NCBI RefSeq assembly: GCF_000969835.1
Contig: NZ_KQ033912.1
Span: 1,997,920-2,061,919 of the forward strand
Direction: 5' to 3'
Source: Parabacteroides goldsteinii DSM 19448 = WAL 12034
Lineage (GTDB): Bacteria > Bacteroidota > Bacteroidia > Bacteroidales > Tannerellaceae
DNA: 64,000 nucleotides
Part shown: piece by piece, positions 45,082-52,727 of the stretch
How positions within the stretch are numbered: position 1 is the first letter of the stretch
Layout of the letters: each line of letters opens with the position of its first letter
Made by a program: the position numbers and the translations under genes
Notes under the pieces: generated by a model
Seen by the model: the letters and a program-made list of their open reading frames with translations, nothing else
What the model was told of the DNA's origin: nothing
The model's database searches: none

Positions 45082-47046
45082 TTACTTACAATAATTCAAA
45101 ACTTCCAAATTAGTAATCGTACTCTTGAAATTTCCGGCCTTTTCCAGCGGGAAAACCAATGTACGAACATAGCTCATGGAATCTTTTCCTCCGTTGAAGA
45201 AACGTTTCTGGATATTCAAATCTTCCTTCAACTGTCCGTTTACATATAAACGAGTCGATTTTTCATCGCCACTGATAGCAATTGAAGCCATTTCATCGGG
45301 GTAGAACTGATAGTTAAACGTATTCAGATAACCGTCACGAGCAAATCCCAGTTTGCCAGAAACAGGATCGGACAGATAGAAGACGGCATCCGGCGAACGG
45401 AACAACTCTGTTCCCCGCTCTTCGGGAACTGATGTGATATTAAAAGAAACAGTATACTGATAACCTATTTCCTTCAGCCCGGTCTCGGTTCCCGGCTTCA
45501 ATGTTTCCTGATTATATACGGCACGCGGTGTTTTACCGATACGCCCGGCTACATTGACTCCCGGACCTTCACTCAAGGAAAGGCGAGCCGCATTGAATGT
45601 TTCATAAGGTACTTTACAGTCTTTTCCAGTCCACATCTTCACAGCCAATGTCTGCAAAGCCGGGAATACGCGGTAGTGAATATCCTTCGTACTGATCCCG
45701 TTACCGGCATGGTCATTCCATACGGCAAACATTCCTCCTTTAATCTGTTTATGCTTTTCGGGGAAAACCTCTTTTCCGATGTGCGCCGGAGTCCATTTCT
45801 TATATAACATTTCCGTATTCAAATAATCGTAATAATAACCGGCTGCCGGAACGATATACAGATAGCCATCGGGCACACTAACCAGATCGTATCCCTGTTT
45901 GATCATTTCTTTCGGATCAGCATAACCATTGTACCAAGCACTCATCAGCACATTTTCCGATTTCACAGGAGTATCGCCTTTGGCATGTGTCAAAGCACCC
46001 CAAACACAGGCCTGCTTACCGAAGCCTTCCACGAAACGAATATAATGATCGGTGAATTCGCGGAATTTCTCCACTACATCTTTCTTTTTATTTGAATATT
46101 CGTCTGTTCCGATATGTACCCGTTTACCAACAAATACAGGATTCCTGCCTTCCAGATATTCCCGGAACAGACTGTCGACAAACTGATAAGTCTCCGGCTT
46201 GAACAAATCCAGATGATCCATGCCATATTCCTCACTACCGATTTCCGGGCGATAATGTGTCAATGCCAGAGAATGAGCGGGGACATCTATTTCCGGAATG
46301 ATTTCTACGCCCAGACTATCGGCCATCAACTGGAAATCAATAAATTCTTTCTTTGTATAATAGCCGTCACGTGACGTCAACCCCGGAAAGAACTCGCTTT
46401 CCAGACGGAATGCTGCATATGTTTTGTTCCAGTCATGTTCAAAATACTGTTTGAAAGCGTTATCATTCAGGTGAACCTGTAACGTATTCATCTTATAATA
46501 GGCCATCATCTTAACGTAATCGCGCAAGAAGTTCATCGGGATAAATTTACGGCCGCAGTCCATCATAAAACCGCGGATCGCATAATCCGGATAATCGCGC
46601 ATTGAACCTTTTGACAAAGCCAGGTCACTGTTTTGCTCCGTCATCTGAAGAAGCGTACGGGTTGCCCAGTATAAACCTTTGGCTTTAGGAGCCGATACGG
46701 TTACACGGTCAGCAATTTTCACGGCATATCCTTCTTCACCCAGTTGTTTGTCTCCGGATATGGAGAAAACAAAGTCACCGGCAGAGGCTCTTCCCTGCAC
46801 GACAGCCAACTTACGCCCGAACATTGTTTCATAATCTTGGGCAAACTGATTGGCTACACGGGCAACGGCAGGATCTTTACTCGCATAAACAATACGGGAA
46901 GTAGCAGAAGGAGTAAACATTCCCTGAGCACCTCTCCATTCCTGTAATTCAGGTATCACGAACGGTTTCTCGTTATTGGCAGCAAAACTTTTCCCTAAAA
47001 AGAGAGTACACGCTGCAACCAGCATTAAATAGCGTTTTATCTTCAT
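45082..47046 (-). CDS. GH20 beta-N-acetylhexosaminidase
   Basis: The 654-residue protein has a signal peptide (MLVAACTLFLGKSFA), a GH20b N-terminal domain (about 28-140), the GH20 barrel (YAIRGFMMDCGRKFIP, then the catalytic Asp-Glu in HIGTDEYSN near residue 313) and a C-terminal LamG-like or beta-sandwich region. It removes terminal beta-linked GlcNAc or GalNAc from glycans. It is convergent with the sulfatase of the SusCD locus, so together they could attack sulfated hexosamine glycans such as mucin O-glycans; this is inferred from context. Confidence 0.92.
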   Translation of the reverse strand: MKIKRYLMLVAACTLFLGKSFAANNEKPFVIPELQEWRGAQGMFTPSATSRIVYASKDPAVARVANQFAQDYETMFGRKLAVVQGRASAGDFVFSISGDKQLGEEGYAVKIADRVTVSAPKAKGLYWATRTLLQMTEQNSDLALSKGSMRDYPDYAIRGFMMDCGRKFIPMNFLRDYVKMMAYYKMNTLQVHLNDNAFKQYFEHDWNKTYAAFRLESEFFPGLTSRDGYYTKKEFIDFQLMADSLGVEIIPEIDVPAHSLALTHYRPEIGSEEYGMDHLDLFKPETYQFVDSLFREYLEGRNPVFVGKRVHIGTDEYSNKKKDVVEKFREFTDHYIRFVEGFGKQACVWGALTHAKGDTPVKSENVLMSAWYNGYADPKEMIKQGYDLVSVPDGYLYIVPAAGYYYDYLNTEMLYKKWTPAHIGKEVFPEKHKQIKGGMFAVWNDHAGNGISTKDIHYRVFPALQTLAVKMWTGKDCKVPYETFNAARLSLSEGPGVNVAGRIGKTPRAVYNQETLKPGTETGLKEIGYQYTVSFNITSVPEERGTELFRSPDAVFYLSDPVSGKLGFARDGYLNTFNYQFYPDEMASIAISGDEKSTRLYVNGQLKEDLNIQKRFFNGGKDSMSYVRTLVFPLEKAGNFKSTITNLEVLNYCK

Positions 47047-47159
47047 TGTATTTTAAATTTAAGCGTACAATATTACTGCTTTTTACTCATCTGCACAAAC
47101 CGAAAATGAAGGAATAGTTAAAAGATGACTAATAAAAAGGCGGTTTCTGATTGATTTAT

Positions 47160-47167
47160 TACTTTTG
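47160..47167 (+). promoter_or_regulatory. -7 box of tcdA
   Basis: TACTTTTG matches TAnnTTTG and lies 18 bases before the tcdA ATG. No good -33 element is visible. Confidence 0.45.
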
Positions 47168-47184
47168 TGCTCAAAAACATATAA

Positions 47185-47898
47185 ATGAGTTACAAATGGA
47201 ACACACGGACGGAACTCTTACTGGGGGCCGAACGGATGGAGTACTTGTCACATTGCCATGTGTTGGTCGTAGGACTCGGAGGCGTCGGAGCTTATGCAGC
47301 CGAGCAGATATGCCGTGCCGGGATAGGACATATGACCATTGTGGATGCGGATGCGGTGAACGACAGCAATATTAACCGCCAACTGCCGGCTTTACATTCT
47401 ACCTTGGGGATGCAGAAAGCAGAAGTTGTGGGACAACGTTTACTGGATATCAACCCGCGATTGAAGCTGACAATACTCAATGAGTTCCTGCGTGACGAAC
47501 GGACAGAAGAGGTTCTTTCTGCCCAAAAGTACGATTTCATCGTGGATGCCATCGATTCACTCAGTCCGAAAGCATACCTGCTATATCATGCTTACCGCCG
47601 TGAAATTCCCATTGTTTCATCCATGGGTGCCGGAGCAAAGATCGATCCGTCGCAGGTGAAAATAGCTGACATTTCCAAGACTTGCAACTGTGCACTGGCA
47701 AAAGCGGTGCGCAAACGGCTTCGGGGAATGGGACTAAACAAAGGTATTCCGGTCGTTTTCTCAACAGAAATCGCCAATCCGGAAGCCGTAGTGGAAGTGG
47801 AAAACGAACAATGTAAGCGGACGACTACCGGGACAGTTTCGTATATGCCGGCTATTTTCGGCTGTTATCTGGCTTCCTATGTAATAAGAAATATTTAA
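47185..47898 (+). CDS. tcdA: tRNA threonylcarbamoyladenosine dehydratase
   Basis: The 237-residue ThiF/E1-like enzyme uses ATP to cyclise t6A to ct6A at position 37 of tRNAs that read ANN codons. The nucleotide-binding loop [19 protein letters not shown] (about 32-50), the acidic [13 protein letters not shown] and the later [13 protein letters not shown] are diagnostic. Length fits the family. A LolD-like ATPase gene follows five bases later, so the two are in one transcript even though no common task is obvious. Confidence 0.93.
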   Translation: MSYKWNTRTELLLGAERMEYLSHCHVLVVGLGGVGAYAAEQICRAGIGHMTIVDADAVNDSNINRQLPALHSTLGMQKAEVVGQRLLDINPRLKLTILNEFLRDERTEEVLSAQKYDFIVDAIDSLSPKAYLLYHAYRREIPIVSSMGAGAKIDPSQVKIADISKTCNCALAKAVRKRLRGMGLNKGIPVVFSTEIANPEAVVEVENEQCKRTTTGTVSYMPAIFGCYLASYVIRNI

Positions 47899-47903
47899 TC
47901 AAC

Positions 47904-48557
47904 ATGATACAAACGCAGGGTATTACTAAAAGTTTCGGGAATTTACAGGTATTGAAGGGCATCGACCTGACGATCAATAAAGGTGAAGTAGTAGCTATTG
48001 TCGGCCCCAGCGGTGCCGGAAAAACGACGTTGCTCCAGATTATCGGGACATTGGATACGCCGGACAACGGTAAGTTATTTATTAACGAAACAGAAACAGG
48101 CAAACTTTCCGAAAAAGAACTGGCTGCCTTCCGAAACAAGAATATCGGCTTTGTATTTCAGTTCCACCAGCTGCTACCGGAATTTACAGCGTTGGAAAAC
48201 GTAATGATCCCGGCACTGATTGCCAGGGAAAAGGCGTCCGATGCAGAAAAAAGAGCGAAGGAAATACTTGATTTCATGAAACTATCGGACCGTATGACTC
48301 ATAAACCGGCTGAATTATCCGGTGGCGAGAAACAACGCGTCGCCGTGGCCCGTGCATTAATCAATAACCCGGCCGTCATTCTGGCTGACGAACCTTCGGG
48401 CAGCCTGGATACCAAAAACAAAGAAGAATTACACAGCCTTTTCTTCGAATTACGTGACCAGATGCACCAGACATTTGTGATCGTAACGCACGATGAACAA
48501 CTGGCTGCCAACACCGACCGCGTAATCCATATCAAGGACGGGGTTGTTTTATTATAA
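47904..48557 (+). CDS. ABC transporter ATP-binding protein (LolD-like)
   Basis: The 217-residue ATPase carries Walker [10 protein letters not shown] (about 33-41), the signature LSGGEKQR, Walker [10 protein letters not shown] and the H-loop VIVTHDEQ. It belongs to the LolD group that powers release of lipoproteins through LolC/E-type permeases, but no such permease is adjacent. It is co-transcribed with tcdA, and an NSS transporter gene follows 22 bases downstream. LolD is likely, not certain. Confidence 0.88.
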   Translation: MIQTQGITKSFGNLQVLKGIDLTINKGEVVAIVGPSGAGKTTLLQIIGTLDTPDNGKLFINETETGKLSEKELAAFRNKNIGFVFQFHQLLPEFTALENVMIPALIAREKASDAEKRAKEILDFMKLSDRMTHKPAELSGGEKQRVAVARALINNPAVILADEPSGSLDTKNKEELHSLFFELRDQMHQTFVIVTHDEQLAANTDRVIHIKDGVVLL

Positions 48558-48579
48558 ATAGAAAGAGGACAAATAATCT

Positions 48580-49950
48580 ATGGCAAATAAAGATAGAGTA
48601 ACTTTTGGAAGTAAAATCGGAGTAATATTAGCAACTGTAGGGTGTGCTGTAGGTTTAGGTAGTATCTGGCGTTTTCCTTATATGGTAGGATCGAACGGTG
48701 GAGGAGCTTTCCTGCTGGTCTTTATGATATGCACTGTTTTACTGGGACTTCCTATCATGATCACCGAATTTTTTATCGGCCGCCACTCACGCAGAAACGC
48801 TGCCGGAGCTTTTAAGGAGCTAGCGCCGGGAACACAATGGTCGCTGATCGGCTATAACGGAGTCTTGGCTGCATTTCTTATATTAGGTTTCTATTCCGTC
48901 GTTTCCGGATGGACGCTGGAATATATCTGGCAGGCAATGACCGGCTCTTTGTCGGGAAAAACTACTGCCGAGTTTACCACCGAGTTCGAAGCCTTTTCCT
49001 CCAGCGCACTCAGACCGATCGGCTGGACAATCGTATTCATCGCAATCACACATTTCATCATCGTCTCAGGGGTTGAAAAAGGAATTGAAAGGGCATCCAA
49101 GATCATGATGCCGGCCTTATTCCTTATACTGCTGGTATTATGTATACGGTCCATAACCCTACCGGGGGTAAACGAAGGATTATCTTTCCTGTTCAAACCG
49201 GACTTCGAGAAGATCACCTCCTCCGTTATTTTAAGCGCTATGGGACAAACATTCTTTTCTCTGAGTATCGGAATGGGATGTCTGATCACCTATTCTTCTT
49301 ATTTCGGGAAAGATACGAATCTGCAATTAACAGCGATACAGGTGACTGTTCTGAACACTTTTGTCGCATTACTGGCCGGCATCATGGTATTCCCGGCTGT
49401 ATTCAGCTTTGGTATTGAGCCAACTGCAGGCCCGGAACTGGTGTTCATCACCCTTCCGAATATCTTTGAACAGCTACCTTTCGGAAATATATGGTCTTTC
49501 ATATTCTTCATTCTACTAGCTTTGGCAGCTTTGACCTCTACCATTTCCCTACATGAAGTGGCAACGGCCTATGTACATGAAGAATATCATATGACCAGAA
49601 AGAAAGCGGCCTGGATCGTTTCTGCCGGTGTTGCCGTCATCGGAGCCCTTGCTTCTCTCTCTTTCGGTCTATTGAAAGAATATACCATCGGCGGACTGAT
49701 CATTTTTGATGCACTGGACTATCTTACGGCAAAAATTATGATGCCTATCGGCGGAATGATGATCTGCGTATTTGTCGGTTTACGCATCGAAAGAAAAGTA
49801 TTGAAAGAAGAATTGACGAATAAAGGAACAATCACCTTTTACTTCTTCAATACGTATGCGTTTTTTATAAAATACATCGCTCCCGTAGCAATCGGCCTGA
49901 TCTTCCTGAACGAATTGGGACTGATCAAAAAGATAACCTCCTTGTTTTGA
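48580..49950 (+). CDS. Sodium-dependent NSS-family transporter
   Basis: The 456-residue protein belongs to the neurotransmitter:sodium symporter family (LeuT/TnaT/MhsT-like). The first helix reads VGLGSIWRFPYMVGSNGGGAF, with the unwound stretch that binds sodium and amino acid. About 11-12 TM helices follow, as in bacterial members. It probably imports an amino acid with sodium. The helix 6 region (SLSIGMGCLITYSSYF) is in place, so the protein looks active. Confidence 0.93.
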   Translation: MANKDRVTFGSKIGVILATVGCAVGLGSIWRFPYMVGSNGGGAFLLVFMICTVLLGLPIMITEFFIGRHSRRNAAGAFKELAPGTQWSLIGYNGVLAAFLILGFYSVVSGWTLEYIWQAMTGSLSGKTTAEFTTEFEAFSSSALRPIGWTIVFIAITHFIIVSGVEKGIERASKIMMPALFLILLVLCIRSITLPGVNEGLSFLFKPDFEKITSSVILSAMGQTFFSLSIGMGCLITYSSYFGKDTNLQLTAIQVTVLNTFVALLAGIMVFPAVFSFGIEPTAGPELVFITLPNIFEQLPFGNIWSFIFFILLALAALTSTISLHEVATAYVHEEYHMTRKKAAWIVSAGVAVIGALASLSFGLLKEYTIGGLIIFDALDYLTAKIMMPIGGMMICVFVGLRIERKVLKEELTNKGTITFYFFNTYAFFIKYIAPVAIGLIFLNELGLIKKITSLF

Positions 49951-49970
49951 AAATAAAAAGGTATAAATTG

Positions 49971-50001
49971 TTTGCTTATCAACAGGTAACTTATATCTTT
50001 G
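49971..50001 (+). promoter_or_regulatory. Consensus promoter of the toxin-antitoxin genes
   Basis: TTTG (49971-49974), 19 bases, then TATCTTTG (49994-50001) is an exact match to the Bacteroidales consensus. Transcription would start near 50008, so the antitoxin starts at ATG 50035 rather than at the TTG at 49999. Confidence 0.8.
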
Positions 50002-50034
50002 CAAAAGAGTATTCATCATTTAATAATTATAAAT

Positions 50035-50334
50035 ATGGAAATCAAAACCGTCTCAAAGAAAAGAAAGTTACTTTCTGGATTAGACATGACTCAGGAAGAG
50101 TTTATTGCCCGCGTTCGTAAAGCCGAAGAAGGACCATTTTGTACATTGGAAGAAATCAAACAAAAAATGCAGGAATGGAAGGGACTGAAATTCAATCCAG
50201 CCATTGAGGGAGGGGAATTAACTATTGACGAATTTAAATCAATGGTAAAAGTTGCAGAAAAAGGACCTTTTTATACTTTGGAAGAAGGACAAGAAATGAT
50301 AAGACAATGGAGGGAACAAAGAAGAAACCGGTAG
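50035..50334 (+). CDS. Putative antitoxin with two tandem repeats
   Basis: The 99-residue protein precedes and overlaps a ParE/RelE-like toxin gene. It contains a duplicated block of about 33 residues: MTQEEFIARVRKAEEGPF then CTLEEIKQKMQEWK, and LTIDEFKSMVKVAEKGPF then YTLEEGQEMIRQWR. I know of no named antitoxin family for it. It may bind the toxin with either repeat, and DNA with its basic N terminus (KTVSKKRKL). The role rests on gene order. Confidence 0.65.
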   Translation: MEIKTVSKKRKLLSGLDMTQEEFIARVRKAEEGPFCTLEEIKQKMQEWKGLKFNPAIEGGELTIDEFKSMVKVAEKGPFYTLEEGQEMIRQWREQRRNR

Positions 50335-50642
50335 TCGTTTCGCTTCTCTTTTTTTCTTCTGTTGACCAAATCTTTGAATATGGAAAAATAAACTTTGGAG
50401 AAAAAAAAGCTATCGAATACGAAAACCTTATTTATGAAACTGTTCGACAATTAACTTCCGGTTATTTGTTAAATGCAGAATATCCTTATCTTCCCACAAA
50501 AGATAAGCGATACAGAAGGGCCATACTTCCCGCTCATTTTATTCTTTATCGAATAACAAAAGATCGGATAGAAGTTCTGAACATCTTACATCAAGCTGTA
50601 AGTATTACTCAAGCTAAAAAAAACAGAAACATTAAACCGTAA
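50307..50642 (+). CDS. RelE/ParE-superfamily toxin
   Basis: The 111-residue basic protein has the compact RelE/ParE fold pattern: a strand, two helices (YGKINFGEKKAIEYENLIYE as the helix region), then YRRAILPAHFILYRI and the last strand DRIEVLNILH. Such toxins either poison gyrase (ParE) or cut mRNA on the ribosome (RelE); the sequence does not say which. It overlaps the antitoxin gene by 28 bases, which fits tight co-translation. Confidence 0.75.
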   Translation: MEGTKKKPVVVSLLFFSSVDQIFEYGKINFGEKKAIEYENLIYETVRQLTSGYLLNAEYPYLPTKDKRYRRAILPAHFILYRITKDRIEVLNILHQAVSITQAKKNRNIKP

Positions 50643-50647
50643 CAACT

Positions 50648-51373
50648 ATGAACTGGCGTGATTTACTTTATTTCTCCAAAGGAGAACGCAGAGCGTTGAC
50701 TCTCCTACTTTGTCTGATTGTTGCTTCCTGGATCATTTTACTGCTGACGGATGAAAAAACCGATTACACACCTGTCAACAATAACAGACTATCTGAACCA
50801 GTAAAAACGGCTCAAAATATCCCTGTAAATAGTCCTGATCCGGAAAAGGTAAAAACTCCTGCATCCGGGAGAAAAAACAATTCCTCCCGAGAGAAAAATA
50901 AATTTCATTCGGGAGAAACCAAAAATACATCCGAAAGAAGGACTTTTCCTAAAACAGAAAAATACCCTGTCGGAACTGTTGTCGAACTAAATACTGCCGA
51001 CACCACAATCCTGAAAAAAGTTCCCGGGATCGGAAGCACTTTTGCCCGCCGAATCATTAAATACAGAGAACTGCTGGGAGGTTTCTTTACAGTTGAACAA
51101 CTTCGTGAAGTGTACGGTCTTGATGAAGAACGATATAATGCGATGAAATCGTGGTTTTCGGCAGATATGTCCCTAATCTGTCCGTTAGAGATCCATAAAA
51201 TCTCCTTTAAAGAACTATGCAAACATCCTTATATAAATTATCAGCAAGCCCGCATCATCGAACAGCTACGGAAACAGAAAGGGAAGTTATCCGGCTGGGA
51301 AAATCTTCAATTACTGGAAGAATTTACTGAAACAGATAAAGAAAGACTGACTCCTTATTTATCATTTGAATAA
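50648..51373 (+). CDS. Helix-hairpin-helix protein, membrane-anchored (ComEA-like)
   Basis: The 241-residue protein has one TM helix near residues 16-35, a Ser/Lys/Asn-rich linker to about 105, then two helix-hairpin-helix motifs: LNTADTTILKKVPGIGSTFARRIIKYRE, here by its core VPGIGSTFARRI, and a second at HPYINYQQARIIEQLRK. Such proteins bind double-stranded DNA outside the inner membrane, for example in DNA uptake. The function here is inferred from domains only. It ends where the promoter of the next gene lies. Confidence 0.88.
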   Translation: MNWRDLLYFSKGERRALTLLLCLIVASWIILLLTDEKTDYTPVNNNRLSEPVKTAQNIPVNSPDPEKVKTPASGRKNNSSREKNKFHSGETKNTSERRTFPKTEKYPVGTVVELNTADTTILKKVPGIGSTFARRIIKYRELLGGFFTVEQLREVYGLDEERYNAMKSWFSADMSLICPLEIHKISFKELCKHPYINYQQARIIEQLRKQKGKLSGWENLQLLEEFTETDKERLTPYLSFE

Positions 51374-51396
51374 AACAGGAAGTTTATATACATTTG
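51365..51396 (+). promoter_or_regulatory. Promoter of the AAA ATPase gene
   Basis: TTTG (51365-51368), 20 bases, TACATTTG (51389-51396). It overlaps the end of the HhH gene. The start site near 51403 puts the ATG at 51411 with a very short leader. Confidence 0.65.
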
Positions 51397-51410
51397 TAAA
51401 AAAGAAAGCT

Positions 51411-52178
51411 ATGATTTATCTCAAACAAGCACAATTACTCAACCCTGCCGAAGTGGAAGGCCCGGTAGAAGAGCTCAAATATCCGTTCAGAGCCGCAGCA
51501 GTACGATACATCGAATCGATTGTTTTCCGAAAACCGGTCACTTTCCTGGTCGGTGAAAACGGTGCCGGTAAATCAACCCTGCTCGAAGGCATCATGTTCA
51601 AATACGAAGAACGGGATGAAGACAGCCAGGGCATGCTATATGACGGAAAAGAAGCCTGGAAATCCTATTCAAACGTATTGCCCCAATGCATCCGCCTCAT
51701 CGAAGAACGGAAACCGTTCGACCATTTTTTCTTTCGGGCAGAATCTTTCTTTGAACATGCAGCCGAAATAGATGCCAAATCGATGAAAGACATACTAAAC
51801 TATGGCCGCGATTATTCTATGGCAGCTTACGGAGGACGCCGCCTCCTCGAACAGTCGCATGGTGAAAGTTTTCTTAGCACTTTTCTGAATTATGCGGGAA
51901 GAAATACCCTTTTCATCCTCGATGAGCCGGAAGCAGCCCTATCGCCTCAACGCCAGCTGGCTTTACTGGTCCGGATACAAGAACTGGTGGCACAAGGCTG
52001 CCAACTGATTATTTCTACGCATTCTCCCATCATCATGGCTTATCCGGGAGCAGATATCTATTCCATAGATGAGGATGGAGCACATATTACTCCGTATGAG
52101 GAAACACAACATTACCAGTTAACGAAGTATTTTCTGACTCATACGGAACAAATGCTCAGGGAATTGGGAATAAAGTAA
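51411..52178 (+). CDS. AAA family ATPase of ABC/SMC-like type
   Basis: The 255-residue protein has Walker A GENGAGKST (about 46-54), a signature-like SHGESF near 143, Walker B LFILDEPEAALSP, and the switch histidine in IISTHSPI. It is cytoplasmic and carries no transporter permease beside it. Related proteins are called AAA_21/AAA-15 ATPases, of unknown cell role in most cases. The frame is open to 51366, but the promoter position supports the ATG at 51411. Confidence 0.88.
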   Translation: MIYLKQAQLLNPAEVEGPVEELKYPFRAAAVRYIESIVFRKPVTFLVGENGAGKSTLLEGIMFKYEERDEDSQGMLYDGKEAWKSYSNVLPQCIRLIEERKPFDHFFFRAESFFEHAAEIDAKSMKDILNYGRDYSMAAYGGRRLLEQSHGESFLSTFLNYAGRNTLFILDEPEAALSPQRQLALLVRIQELVAQGCQLIISTHSPIIMAYPGADIYSIDEDGAHITPYEETQHYQLTKYFLTHTEQMLRELGIK

Positions 52179-52180
52179 AA

Positions 52181-52687
52181 TTACTTTTCCCAGGCATTCA
52201 CGATTTCTGCCACATATACATTATGCAGATTACCCGCCAATGCGCTGTACCATTTTTCATACAAAGCCGGATCGATGAAACTATTTTTATCCATCTTTGT
52301 CACATAAAGCGTTTTGCACTCCAACGTCAGGCGTGACTCTTCAAAACAGGGATTTCCGAGCTCCGTGAAATAAGGAGTCAGGCCTGTAGCCGCCACTTTA
52401 TCCATATCACGGCCTGACTTGGAACCACAAACTTTATGAGCATCTTTGTGTTCTTCTCCCAGGAAAGAGAGCGTAAAACACCCCTTTTCATCGACAAATT
52501 CACGGGTATAACGCTCCGGACGGATGAAGACAAACACCACCGGTTTGTTCCAAAGGAAACCTACGCCGCCCCAACTGGCTGTCATCATATTAAACTTATC
52601 CTTATCACCGGCACTTACCAGCATCCACTCCTTCCCGATAATTTCAATAAAGTTATCCTTTATCAGATTGGGTTCAATTGCTTTCAT
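52181..52687 (-). CDS. Flavin reductase-like (FMN-binding split-barrel) protein
   Basis: The 168-residue protein has the split-barrel flavin reductase fold: WMLVSAGDKDKFNMMTASWGGVG near the start, FVFIRPERYTREFVDE and FTLSFLGEEH in the middle. It binds FMN and likely reduces flavin or iron with NAD(P)H. It is convergent with the AAA ATPase gene and has no clear partner. Confidence 0.9.
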   Translation of the reverse strand: MKAIEPNLIKDNFIEIIGKEWMLVSAGDKDKFNMMTASWGGVGFLWNKPVVFVFIRPERYTREFVDEKGCFTLSFLGEEHKDAHKVCGSKSGRDMDKVAATGLTPYFTELGNPCFEESRLTLECKTLYVTKMDKNSFIDPALYEKWYSALAGNLHNVYVAEIVNAWEK

Positions 52688-52727
52688 ATTTTATACTCTT
52701 TAATTTCCTTCAAAGATACAAAGAATA

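Noticed and set aside
49999..50034. Antitoxin start at TTG 49999
   Set aside because: The TTG is part of an exact promoter -7 box, so the transcript begins after it. The ATG at 50035 is used.
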